From a virus, in IMG/VR virus record IMGVR_UViG_3300023174_000735, positions 1 through 20,950 of that record: a stretch of DNA of 20,950 nt. The stretch is one strand, 5' to 3'. The notes beneath the pieces were generated by a model, which searched no databases, was not told where the DNA came from, and saw only the letters and a list, made by a program, of their open reading frames with translations. The translations under genes were made by a program, and so were the position numbers. Positions 1 through 7,188 of this stretch are shown here, piece by piece. Numbering within the stretch: the stretch's first letter is position 1; each line of letters opens with the position of its first letter.

Positions 1-378
1 TTTATTGAGAATCCATATATAATGTTCAGTAAGGTCTGGTATGACGACTCTTCAAAAACAATGGAAGAGTTGCTCGACTACGACTTCACTCAGCACAAAG
101 GAACCTACGTAAAGCTGATCGTCACCAGCAAGACGAATCCGTTTTGGTTTGACAAGTTTTGCGAGAGTATTGAAAAGCAAGGTATTCTCAACCTTCAGAT
201 CGTCGATGATCATCTAAACCTAAATCTTGATGAAGACAGCGAAATCGTCAATGAAGCCGAAAGCACTCTTGACATCTTCATGAAACATATCGATCAAGTC
301 AACTCTCCTAATCTGAACAGGGATAAACTTGAACGAGTGATCGTCGATCTGTATAATCAGGCGATAACTGTAGAATGA
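1..378 (+). CDS. 47: gp47-like recombination endonuclease subunit (Mre11-like), C-terminal part
   Basis: The reading frame is open from base 1 and stops at 376-378, so only the last 125 residues are present and the true start lies upstream. In T4, gp47 is the Mre11/SbcD-like nuclease partner of the gp46 ATPase and resects DNA ends for recombination-dependent replication. The catalytic phosphoesterase motifs would lie outside the window. What is visible is an acidic C-terminal region ending in a conserved-looking pattern (RDKLERVIVDLYNQA) that resembles the end of T4 gp47. The assignment rests mainly on position, since gene 46 follows after a homing endonuclease insertion and T4 has 47-46 adjacent. 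The ATG at 22 is internal, not a start. Confidence 0.72.
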   Translation, partial: FIENPYIMFSKVWYDDSSKTMEELLDYDFTQHKGTYVKLIVTSKTNPFWFDKFCESIEKQGILNLQIVDDHLNLNLDEDSEIVNEAESTLDIFMKHIDQVNSPNLNRDKLERVIVDLYNQAITVE

Positions 379-403
379 TTCATTTTGTTAAGATGACCAT
401 TTT

Positions 404-411
404 GATAAATA
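404..411 (+). promoter_or_regulatory. T4-type late promoter box (one mismatch)
   Basis: GATAAATA differs from the T4 late consensus TATAAATA at one base and lies 22 bases before the HNH gene start, with an AGGAAA ribosome binding site between. Three other homing endonuclease genes in this window have the exact box in the same role. The late start site would fall close to the ribosome binding site, so the leader would be very short. Confidence 0.45.
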
Positions 412-432
412 TAATCAAAAAGGAAAACAAAT

Positions 433-1062
433 ATGGCAAAAGGTATCTACGATAGGACAGAAGCTAAAAAAATTCAATCCGAGAAAGCCAAAAAACGTTG
501 GTTGGAAAGAGGGGACGATTTTCGCGAAATTTTTAAAAAACGAGATTTCTCAAATAACGGGAGGAAAAAAACCTTTCAAAGATTCGACAGAGAATGTGTT
601 ATTTGTAAACAAATCTTTGAAATCAATAACTCTAAAGCGGCTGAAAATAAAAAATTTTGTAGTAGAAATTGTTATTTCGAACAACGAAAAGTTTTTTGTA
701 AAACTGACGAATTTAAAGAACAAATGTCTAACATATCGAAAAGAATCGATCGATCGTATATGAAAACTGAAGCGTACGCTGCAGCAACGAGAAATCCAGA
801 AACTCCCGAATACGTTCGATATAGAAACAAAGTTCACAAACTTTCGGAACAAACGTATGTTAAACACATTGATCATATCAATCCCAAAAGATTTCCAAGA
901 ACTCTTTGCGGGGTTGAGGGTGGTTGGCAGTTAGATCATATTAAATCCGTTAGACTTTGTTTTGATGAAGGAATAACGGAAGAAGAAGCCGCTTCTTTAA
1001 ATAATTTGAGAATGCTTCCATGGAGAGAAAATTTGATGAGAAATTACGTTGATAAGCTTTAA
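433..1062 (+). CDS. HNH homing endonuclease inserted between genes 47 and 46
   Basis: A 209-residue protein with a Cys4-type zinc module at about residues 54-80 (CVIC, then CSRNC) and a C-terminal HNH nuclease region: paired Asp-His motifs (HIDHIN, then QLDHIK) followed by NNLRMLPWRENLMRN. Homing endonucleases of this kind cut intron-less alleles of a neighbouring site in co-infecting phages and spread by gene conversion. The gene is AT-rich and strongly biased to AAA lysine codons, unlike the flanking 47 and 46, which indicates separate origin. Its ribosome binding site is AGGAAA at 421-426. The last 14 bases overlap the start of gene 46, so it sits exactly in the 47/46 junction. Its cleavage specificity is unknown. 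Confidence 0.85.
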   Translation: MAKGIYDRTEAKKIQSEKAKKRWLERGDDFREIFKKRDFSNNGRKKTFQRFDRECVICKQIFEINNSKAAENKKFCSRNCYFEQRKVFCKTDEFKEQMSNISKRIDRSYMKTEAYAAATRNPETPEYVRYRNKVHKLSEQTYVKHIDHINPKRFPRTLCGVEGGWQLDHIKSVRLCFDEGITEEEAASLNNLRMLPWRENLMRNYVDKL

Positions 1063-2755
1063 AACAATAAGATGGAAAAATTTCCTTTCGACGGGAAACA
1101 TCTTCACAGAACTAAGCTTGTCTACGCCAGGGACCACTCTGATTGTGGGCGAGAACGGAGCAGGTAAGTCAACCATTCTTGATGCTCTTACTTTTGCTTT
1201 GTTCGGTAAGACTTTCAGAAACATCAACAAGCCACAGCTTCTCAACACAATCACTCGTAAAGAGTTGGTTGTGGAGCTCGAGTTCTCTATTCAATCCAAT
1301 CATTACAAAATCGTCAGAGGCATCAAGCCTGCTGTGTTCGAGGTTTACTGTAACGATAACCTAGTCAACCAATCGGCTGAAATGAGAGACTATCAGGAAG
1401 TTCTAGAAAAGAACGTCTTGAAGATAAACTACAAGTCTTTCTGTCAGGTTGTTATTCTTGGTTCTGCTTCTTTCGTTCCTTTTATGCAGCTCCCTGCTTC
1501 ACAGCGTCGGACGATCATTGAAGACCTGCTAGACTTGCAGGTATTCACTACAATGAATACTTTGCTGAAAGAAAAAGTGCAGGACAATACCAGTCTCATT
1601 CAGGATAATGAAAACGACCGAAAGATTGTTGAAGCCAAAATCAAGATGGTCAGGGAACATCTGAAAGAAGTTCAATCTAAGAACGAACAATTCATTCAAG
1701 AGAAGAAAACTGCTCTTGCTGACGTTGAAAAGAAGATTGAAGAGGCTAGACTGACTAAAAACCAGCTAGCTGATGTAATCAAATCAAAATCAGATTATCT
1801 TACAAACCTCGGTAGCGTTAAGAATAAAGTTGAGAAACTGAAAACTCTTAGAGCGCAGATGGAGATCAAAACTGCTTCTCTCTCAAAGGAGATTGATTTT
1901 TTCAATAATCACGACAACTGCCCGACTTGTAAACAAGAAATCAGTTCTGAGTTTAGCTGCGAAATCGTAGAGAAACGTGAGAACGAAATCAAAGAAGTTG
2001 AGTCAGGTCTGACGCAGTTGGCGAACAAATATGAAGAAACCAACGCAGAGCTCAGCAAGATAATTGAAATTGATAAGGAATGTGACGATCTTAGAACCAA
2101 GGCATCTCATGAAACTCTGAAGATTCAGATGTTTAACGATCAAGTTAGAACGATATCAAAAGAGCTTGATGAAGCTAAAAAAACTTCAAAAGAAAATTCC
2201 GATTTGAAGGTTGTTGACTTAGAAAAAGACTTGACTAATCTGTCAAATCATTATAATATACTACAGGAGGACAAGCGTGTCCTGAACGCTGCAGCTTTGT
2301 TGTTGAAAGATGGAGGTATAAAGACTCGTATCGTGAATCAATACATACCAGTCATCAACAAGCTGATCAACAAGTATCTGTCAGAGTTCGATCTGTTTGT
2401 TGAGTTCAATCTAGACGAGCAGTTCAACGAAGTCATCAAGTCTCGCTACCGTGATGAGTTTAGCTACGCATCTTTCAGTGAAGGCGAAAAGCAGAAGATT
2501 GACCTGGCTATTCTGTTTACCTGGAGAGCAGTAGCCAAACTTCGTAACTCCCTGAGCACAAATCTTTTGATTCTCGATGAAGTGTTCGATAGTTCTCTTG
2601 ATGGTAACTCGGCTGAAGACTTGCTCAAGATTCTACAGAACATCAGCAGAGACTCAAACGTGTTCATCATCTCTCATAGAGACACTCTACACGACAAGTT
2701 CGAGAACGTCGTGAAGTTTGTCAAGACAAAATCTTTTAGTAGGATTGCAGAATGA
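1049..2755 (+). CDS. 46: gp46 recombination endonuclease ATPase subunit (SbcC/Rad50-like)
   Basis: This SMC-type ATPase pairs with gp47 in DNA end resection. At 568 residues it is close to T4 gp46. Visible features: Walker A GENGAGKST at residues 34-42, two coiled-coil arms of about residues 165-285 and 305-410, a zinc hook CPTC at 291-294 between them, the ABC signature YASFSEGEK near 473-481, and Walker B LLILDE at 506-511. Residues around VVILGSASFVPFM and DGGIKTRIV match T4 gp46 closely. No in-frame ATG precedes the ATPase core, and an in-frame TGA at 1037-1039 limits the start. The best start is TTG at 1049, inside the end of the upstream HNH gene; ATT at 1043 is the alternative. Translation is probably coupled to the HNH gene. 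The stop overlaps the next gene as ATGA. Confidence 0.95.
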   Translation: MISFKTIRWKNFLSTGNIFTELSLSTPGTTLIVGENGAGKSTILDALTFALFGKTFRNINKPQLLNTITRKELVVELEFSIQSNHYKIVRGIKPAVFEVYCNDNLVNQSAEMRDYQEVLEKNVLKINYKSFCQVVILGSASFVPFMQLPASQRRTIIEDLLDLQVFTTMNTLLKEKVQDNTSLIQDNENDRKIVEAKIKMVREHLKEVQSKNEQFIQEKKTALADVEKKIEEARLTKNQLADVIKSKSDYLTNLGSVKNKVEKLKTLRAQMEIKTASLSKEIDFFNNHDNCPTCKQEISSEFSCEIVEKRENEIKEVESGLTQLANKYEETNAELSKIIEIDKECDDLRTKASHETLKIQMFNDQVRTISKELDEAKKTSKENSDLKVVDLEKDLTNLSNHYNILQEDKRVLNAAALLLKDGGIKTRIVNQYIPVINKLINKYLSEFDLFVEFNLDEQFNEVIKSRYRDEFSYASFSEGEKQKIDLAILFTWRAVAKLRNSLSTNLLILDEVFDSSLDGNSAEDLLKILQNISRDSNVFIISHRDTLHDKFENVVKFVKTKSFSRIAE

Positions 2756-3237
2756 AAGTTATTGATTACCGAGACCCTCAATTGAAAGAGAAGTCGCAAC
2801 CTTTTGATTTCAAGAACCCACCGTTTGATCCGGTTGAGTTCTCTCAAGAGCTCATCAAGTTTATGTATGATAACAACGCAATCTGTCTTACTGCTCCTCA
2901 AGTCGGGATTCCTCTTAGGATCTTCGGTATGCGCGGCGCTCCAGAGAACTTTGTCTGTTTCAACCCAAGAATTGTTATGCCAAGCAATGATCAAATTCGG
3001 CTTGAAGAAATAAGCATAACGTATCCAGGGTTAGTCATAAAAGTTAAACGACCACAACACTGTAAAGTTCGTTTTGCTACACCTAATGGTGAAATTAGAA
3101 CCGAAACATATACAGGGATGACAGCTCGCGCGTTTCAACATTGTATAGACTTTCTCGACGGCGAAATATTCTACAAAAATTCCAACATCATTCACCGTCA
3201 AAAATCTTTACAAAAATGGAAACGTATGATCAAGTGA
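2752..3237 (+). CDS. def: peptide deformylase-like protein with degenerate active site
   Basis: The 161-residue protein follows the peptide deformylase plan. Deformylases remove the formyl group from N-terminal fMet using a metal held by Cys-His-His plus a catalytic Glu, and they occur in many T4-like marine phages. The scaffold is clear: motif 1 ICLTAPQVG (about residues 44-52), motif 2 EEISITYPGL (about 85-94), motif 3 QHCIDFLDG (about 128-136). The key residues are changed: the motif 2 Cys is Ser, and in HExxH the Glu is Cys and the second His is Phe. It is therefore probably inactive, or uses other chemistry. From about base 3008 the codons shift to AAA lysine and ATA isoleucine, like the homing endonucleases. 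The last 30 bases overlap the convergent GIY-YIG gene. It overlaps gene 46 as ATGA. Confidence 0.8.
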   Translation: MKVIDYRDPQLKEKSQPFDFKNPPFDPVEFSQELIKFMYDNNAICLTAPQVGIPLRIFGMRGAPENFVCFNPRIVMPSNDQIRLEEISITYPGLVIKVKRPQHCKVRFATPNGEIRTETYTGMTARAFQHCIDFLDGEIFYKNSNIIHRQKSLQKWKRMIK

Positions 3238-3795
3238 TTTTTTGTTTTTAGATTTCAAAGTTTCGGAAATTTTCATTTTAGTTTCTTCCGATTTTCTTTT
3301 TCCGATTTTCGCTTCCGACATTTTTTGTCTTGCTTCTTTCGAGATCAATCTAGTTCTGTTTGATTCCGAAATTCGTCGTTTGTGATCATCCGACATTTTT
3401 TTCGCCGATTCTGATCTTTTTTTTCTTGTTTCATCCGAGATATTCTTAGCGGATTGAGACATTTTTAAACGAGTTTCTTCTGTATGTTTCGAACAGTAAA
3501 AAGATTTTGCGCCATTGTGTCGATTCAACCAACGGTCAGACTGGGCTGCTTTAATTTTTTTGAGAAGTTTTTCTTCCCATAATAAAGATGTAGCGCGGTC
3601 ATTGAATATTTTTCTGATTTTAATAACGTTGGGTTCGCCGTGTAGTTTTCTGAATTCGGCAACATGTTTCGACGACGTGAAATATGTAACCCATAAATCT
3701 TTGGGATTGCAGGTTTTGGCGTGTCTTACGCCATAATACCATCTGTCAAGTTTAGACCAACCGATTAGATATGTATAAGGCTGATAAGTAGTCAT
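3208..3795 (-). CDS. GIY-YIG homing endonuclease with NUMOD3-type repeats
   Basis: A 195-residue leftward gene. The N-terminus holds a GIY-YIG nuclease core in the variant YLIG...YYGVR (about residues 9-24) with a likely catalytic Glu in LLWEEKLLKK. The C-terminal half consists of tandem short Ser/Lys-rich repeats of the NUMOD3 type (for example ETRLKMSQSAKN, then KRRISESNR), a modular DNA-binding domain in homing endonucleases. It is a close relative of the endonuclease at 13278-13925; both share TYFTSSKHV and HGEP. Start ATG at 3795 is set by AGGAG eight bases upstream. It runs convergently into the deformylase-like gene with a 30-base tail overlap. Expression should be late, from the upstream box at 3856-3863. 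Confidence 0.9.
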   Translation of the reverse strand: MTTYQPYTYLIGWSKLDRWYYGVRHAKTCNPKDLWVTYFTSSKHVAEFRKLHGEPNVIKIRKIFNDRATSLLWEEKLLKKIKAAQSDRWLNRHNGAKSFYCSKHTEETRLKMSQSAKNISDETRKKRSESAKKMSDDHKRRISESNRTRLISKEARQKMSEAKIGKRKSEETKMKISETLKSKNKKSLDHTFPFL

Positions 3796-3802
3796 AGCTG
3801 AT

Positions 3803-3863
3803 GCTCCTATAAAGCGTTAGAGTCAGTGGAGCTGGTAACTCGCGACTGACAATCTTATTTATA
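3803..3863 (-). promoter_or_regulatory. late promoter, 5'-terminal hairpin and RBS leader of GIY-YIG gene
   Basis: Reading leftward: an exact TATAAATA late box (3856-3863), then a two-tier hairpin at 3822-3850, then AGGAG (3804-3808) before the start. The hairpin has outer strands GTCAGT and ACTGAC (6 bp), a CGC/C internal loop, an inner stem GAGTT/AGCTC and an ACC loop. A T4 late transcript should start about seven bases past the box, putting the hairpin at the very 5' end. The same cassette with compensatory changes precedes the gene at 12045-12716. Confidence 0.75.
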
Positions 3864-3881
3864 GAGAACCAATTTTTAAAC

Positions 3882-3910
3882 TTGACTTTTGATTCGATCC
3901 GTATTATAAT
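3882..3910 (+). promoter_or_regulatory. sigma70-type early promoter
   Basis: TTGACT (3882-3887), 17-base spacer, TATAAT (3905-3910). The -35 is followed by TTT, as in most other promoters of this window. It drives the gene starting near 3943 and points away from the divergent late promoter at 3856-3863. Confidence 0.8.
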
Positions 3911-3942
3911 ACGTTATAACATTTCGATAGAAAGATCAAATT

Positions 3943-4479
3943 TTGAACATTTTCTACGTCGACTCAGATCCCGAGATCGCTGCAAAATCGCTTGTAGATC
4001 GACATTGCGTAAAGATGATTTTAGAATCTGCGCAGTTGCTTTCGACTGCGCATCGAGTGCTAGACGGTAGGGAAGTTGCGGGTAAGTCCAAGACTGGTCG
4101 CAACGCGAAACGTTGGGTTCTCGACGATGCGCGCGATACTGTTCTGTATCAAGCTACGCACATCAACCATCCTTCTGCCGTATGGGCGCGTAAGTCGGTT
4201 GAAAACTACAATTGGCTTGTAGAGCACTTTTTCGCTCTCGGAGAAGAGTACACCTACCGCTACGGTAAGACTCATAAGTGTTTCGGGGAACTCAGCTACC
4301 AGCTGCAATCTCCTCCTAAGAATCTGACTAACTATGATATGACGACAATGCCTTCTGCTATGGATCCCGAATACGTTGTCAGCGAAGACCCAATCGTCAA
4401 CTACCGTAACTACTACAAAATCGGGAAGGCAAGAATGCACTCCTGGAAGAACCGTCAACCTCCTGAATGGATTATTTGA
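3943..4479 (+). CDS. conserved phage protein of unknown function
   Basis: A 178-residue protein starting NIFYVDSDPEIAAKSLVDRH. I recognise the general pattern (an N-terminal Asp-rich strand, a His/Cys pair in DRHCVKMILESAQLLSTAH, a HPSAVWARKS segment, and a WLVEHFFALGEEYTYRYGK segment) as one seen in hypothetical proteins of many T4-like phages, but I know no function. The conserved His, Cys, Asp and Trp residues suggest an enzyme or metal site. The start is TTG at 3943, since no ATG precedes the conserved N-terminus. The upstream sequence offers only a weak AGAAAGA ribosome binding site. It is first in an operon with the small membrane protein and the MazG-like gene, behind the promoter at 3882. 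Confidence 0.75.
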   Translation: MNIFYVDSDPEIAAKSLVDRHCVKMILESAQLLSTAHRVLDGREVAGKSKTGRNAKRWVLDDARDTVLYQATHINHPSAVWARKSVENYNWLVEHFFALGEEYTYRYGKTHKCFGELSYQLQSPPKNLTNYDMTTMPSAMDPEYVVSEDPIVNYRNYYKIGKARMHSWKNRQPPEWII

Positions 4480-4481
4480 TT

Positions 4482-4679
4482 ATGAATAAAGACGACATTG
4501 CTCCGCTTTGCATTTCAATTTGTTTTGCTCTTGTGATCATTGCGATGGTTGCGGCAATATATTTTGGAACAGTATCAAACTCTCGCCAGTATCATGAACA
4601 AGCAAAGCTTTGTCTTGAAGCACGCGGGTCTTGGGTTCCCACTGCAGGCGGTGGTGCCTGCATCGTTAACAACCGATAG
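4482..4679 (+). CDS. small single-pass membrane protein, unknown function
   Basis: A 65-residue protein with a short acidic N-terminus, one hydrophobic segment at about residues 6-29 (CISICFALVIIAMVAAIYFG), and a short outer part with two Cys (LCLEARGSW, then GGGACIV) that could form a disulfide outside the cytoplasm. The layout fits an inner-membrane protein with an N-in orientation or a spanin-like or signal-anchor peptide, but no family is recognised. ATG 4482 follows the upstream stop by two bases without a clear ribosome binding site, implying translational coupling. ATG 4467, in frame and overlapping the previous gene, is an alternative. Confidence 0.6.
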   Translation: MNKDDIAPLCISICFALVIIAMVAAIYFGTVSNSRQYHEQAKLCLEARGSWVPTAGGGACIVNNR

Positions 4680-4688
4680 GATTATATT

Positions 4689-5054
4689 ATGACATACGAA
4701 ATTGAAGATTACGAAATCCACGCTCTCCGTAGCATTCAAAAAAAGCTACACGGTCAAGCTACTGCGATGGGTTGGCACAAGAATCCGCGTGAAATTGGCA
4801 CGATGATTGCTCTTTGTCACTCGGAACTGTCTGAAGCTCTTGAAGGTGCGCGTAAGAACCTTATGGACGATCATCTAACAGAACGCACAATGCTTGAAGT
4901 GGAGCTCGCTGACACTATCATTCGCATTCTTGATCTTGCTGGTCGTGAGGGTCTTGACGTGGCTGGCGCTCTTGACGAGAAGCATCGCTACAACGCAAAT
5001 CGAGCGGATCACCAATTACAAAATCGCATGGCTGATGGTGGAAAAAAGTTTTGA
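4689..5054 (+). CDS. MazG-like nucleotide pyrophosphohydrolase
   Basis: A 121-residue all-alpha protein. MazG-type enzymes hydrolyse NTPs or dNTPs to monophosphates plus pyrophosphate. The metal-binding pattern is visible: ExxE at residues 46-49 (HSELSEALEGARK) and ExxD at 72-75 (EVELADTIIRILDLAG), followed by a KHRYNANRADHQ segment typical of phage MazG-like proteins. Phage members are thought to clean the nucleotide pool or lower host (p)ppGpp signalling. Here it lies directly before the DNA-modification operon, so removal of an unwanted dNTP is a possible role, but the substrate cannot be read from sequence. The ribosome binding site is AGGA. The stop is overlapped by the -35 of the next promoter. 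Confidence 0.8.
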   Translation: MTYEIEDYEIHALRSIQKKLHGQATAMGWHKNPREIGTMIALCHSELSEALEGARKNLMDDHLTERTMLEVELADTIIRILDLAGREGLDVAGALDEKHRYNANRADHQLQNRMADGGKKF

Positions 5055-5079
5055 CTTTTCCATATATACGTAGTATAAT
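5051..5079 (+). promoter_or_regulatory. sigma70-type promoter of the DNA-modification operon
   Basis: TTGACT (5051-5056), 17-base spacer, TATAAT (5074-5079), followed by a leader with AGGAG before the TET-like gene. The -35 overlaps the MazG-like stop codon. Confidence 0.85.
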
Positions 5080-5105
5080 GCAATTAGTCAATAAGGAGAC
5101 CTCAA

Positions 5106-6413
5106 ATGGTTAAGACACTTGTAATCAAAGCTATCGATGCCGAAGATACCCTAGGCACTTTCATCACTAATGACCGATACGATATTGTGATTCAAGAAGA
5201 TACTGATATGTATGCCGAAACAGTTACGGGCGATCTTACTGAAGACAATATCATTTTCAAGTTTCGCAGGAATGTTTTCACCAAGGAAGAGTGTGATTTT
5301 GCGTATGCTGGTCTAAGGGAAGCAGCAACTGAGTCGCAAAACCGTGGTCTTGCTGCTGGTCCGCGTGGCGAAATCCTCGGATCTCAGGGTCGTCAGCATC
5401 GCGATTGGGTGACCGAGTATCATCAAGATATTCTTGATTTCTTTCTCCGCCCTGATAATGCTATCTTTCAAGAAGATACTATCGAATCAATTCGTGCGGA
5501 ACATGCAACAAACTCAAAGAAGGAAGAGACTCGAGGTCGCGTTTGGCTTCGTTCTGAAGTTTGTAAGCATTATCCGGAATACCACGGTTGGTTTGATAAG
5601 TGGGTTGATGGTCTTCACAATCTGTCGCGCGAAGATCAGCGAAAGGAAGCCAACAACGTTCTGAGCAATTACATTTCTGAGACCAACTACGCTCAGTCAG
5701 TCATGTCTGGTATCGCCGGCTATTTCGACCGTTATCCGCGTATCCCATACGGTCGTGCTACCTCATACACCGAGAAGAATCTCGAAAAGTTTGCGCTTTG
5801 TTATCCTTACCTTCGTAAGCTGAATCAACAATTCAAGGAACTAATCCCCGGAAGATGGAAGGCTCAACGTAATGAAGCTGACAAGCTCGATCCTAGATTT
5901 CTTATTGATGACACTGTCTTTACTACTCTTACTGTCAATCATAATTGGCGCACAGCCTGCCATCGCGATGCTGGCGATCTCACTGTGGGTTTCAGTAATA
6001 TTTGTGGAGTCACTGGACCGGAAGGTAAGGGATGGAAAGGTGGTCAGTTCATTCTTCCTGAGTATCGGATTGCTATCAATCTTCAACCTGGCGATATGTT
6101 GCTGGTCAACAATCACGCAGGTATTCACGGCAATGATGAGCTGATTGGTGAAGACAACGATCGTATGACCATCGTTGCTTATTTCCGCGAGAAGATGACT
6201 GAGCTGAAGTCTTGGGGCTACGAGCAGCTTCGTAAGCAGTACATAGAAGAACGTCGTGCCAATCGTGACCACAAGTATTATCGTCCGCTCTGGAATGGTG
6301 TCTCGCCCTCTATGTGGGACGAAGAAGAGTGGCATGATTATATGAAGAAGCACAACATGCCAGATCCTTATGCGGCATCAGTTGCAACAAGTTTGGAGTC
6401 GTTCTTCGAATGA
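5106..6413 (+). CDS. TET/JBP-family 2-oxoglutarate/Fe(II) dioxygenase
   Basis: A 435-residue protein. The C-terminal half carries the TET/JBP dioxygenase pattern: LTVNHNWRTACHRDAGD with the HxD iron ligands H286 and D288, a GGQFILPEY segment at 312-320, an LQPGDMLLVNNHAGIHGN segment with the distal His (H341), and the 2-oxoglutarate Arg in DRMTIVAYFRE (R353). Phage TET enzymes oxidise 5-methylpyrimidines in DNA, in characterised cases 5-methylcytosine to 5-hydroxymethylcytosine, which is then glycosylated. The glycosyltransferases directly downstream fit this. No cytosine methyltransferase is in the window, so the substrate base is open. The extreme C-terminus ATSLESFFE resembles a sliding-clamp-binding tail. 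The N-terminal 200 residues are not recognised. The stop overlaps the next gene as ATGA. Confidence 0.88.
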   Translation: MVKTLVIKAIDAEDTLGTFITNDRYDIVIQEDTDMYAETVTGDLTEDNIIFKFRRNVFTKEECDFAYAGLREAATESQNRGLAAGPRGEILGSQGRQHRDWVTEYHQDILDFFLRPDNAIFQEDTIESIRAEHATNSKKEETRGRVWLRSEVCKHYPEYHGWFDKWVDGLHNLSREDQRKEANNVLSNYISETNYAQSVMSGIAGYFDRYPRIPYGRATSYTEKNLEKFALCYPYLRKLNQQFKELIPGRWKAQRNEADKLDPRFLIDDTVFTTLTVNHNWRTACHRDAGDLTVGFSNICGVTGPEGKGWKGGQFILPEYRIAINLQPGDMLLVNNHAGIHGNDELIGEDNDRMTIVAYFREKMTELKSWGYEQLRKQYIEERRANRDHKYYRPLWNGVSPSMWDEEEWHDYMKKHNMPDPYAASVATSLESFFE

Positions 6414-7180
6414 TTGTGACTGTTCAGTCTGCGAATAGATCTGAAAAAGTCGGAGCTCTCTTAAAAAAGATTGCTCCGATTGATCCTATCTTTTATGTTC
6501 CTGTGTGGCAGATTGAAGATTACAAATCTGCTGGCGCAAAACAGATCGTTGGCGTAGAGGGTGTTATGCCAATGAAACCAAAACAGCTTAATGCTGCTCT
6601 TAATGATTATAAGGGTCAAACAATAATTACTATGGATGACGATTTTGTCGGATGTGTATCAGTGACGCCTGATAAGAAAGCTAAAGGCTGTTCTCTTAAA
6701 GATCTAATAGAACAGACGCTAGAAGAATTTAAAAAAACTGATGCTGAATTGGCAGGATTCTCAACAACTTCTAATCCTTTTTTTCTGCGCACTACCGAGA
6801 ACGAGAGTTTCGGTATGATTACTGGGCAGATATTGTTTCACAAATCTAATGGTGTTTTATTTGATGAAGCGATGAATGAGATGGAAGATCTTGAGTATAT
6901 CATTCAGCACCACTTACATAAAGGTATATTGAAGATAAACAGGTTTGTCGTAAATTTTCACATCTTTGGACGAAACGAAAATGACGATGCTAAATACTCT
7001 GGCGGTTATAAAGGGTTCAGGACTAAAGAGACTGAATTCAAAACTTATAACTATATGAGAAACAAACATCCTACAGCTTTTTCTAATAAGGTAGAATACA
7101 ATAAAACTGCTGATATACCTAAGAGAGTTATGTGGGAAAAATTGACAGATCGCGATCGCGGTGGCGCGACTTTATTTTGA
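6410..7180 (+). CDS. DNA-modification glycosyltransferase, GT-A type
   Basis: A 256-residue protein with a GT-A nucleotide-sugar binding motif, TIITMDDDF (DDD at residues 76-78), after a predicted Rossmann-like half. The later GMITGQILFHKS and MEDLEYIIQHH segments have the look of acceptor-side motifs in TET-associated glycosyltransferases. The likely job is adding a sugar to the hydroxymethyl base made by the upstream dioxygenase, to which it is translationally coupled (ATGA). Its codon use differs from both neighbours: AAA lysine clearly predominates here, while the dioxygenase and the next glycosyltransferase prefer AAG. That suggests separate acquisition into the operon. Donor sugar and target are not predictable. 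It lacks the ESFF tail of its neighbours and ends in GGATLF. Confidence 0.7.
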   Translation: MIVTVQSANRSEKVGALLKKIAPIDPIFYVPVWQIEDYKSAGAKQIVGVEGVMPMKPKQLNAALNDYKGQTIITMDDDFVGCVSVTPDKKAKGCSLKDLIEQTLEEFKKTDAELAGFSTTSNPFFLRTTENESFGMITGQILFHKSNGVLFDEAMNEMEDLEYIIQHHLHKGILKINRFVVNFHIFGRNENDDAKYSGGYKGFRTKETEFKTYNYMRNKHPTAFSNKVEYNKTADIPKRVMWEKLTDRDRGGATLF

Positions 7181-7188
7181 GGTGATTT

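Noticed and set aside
4643-4663. Hairpin TGCAGGC/GCCTGCA as a terminator
   Set aside because: It lies inside the small membrane protein gene and has no T tract; it is probably a by-product of the Gly-Gly-Gly coding sequence.
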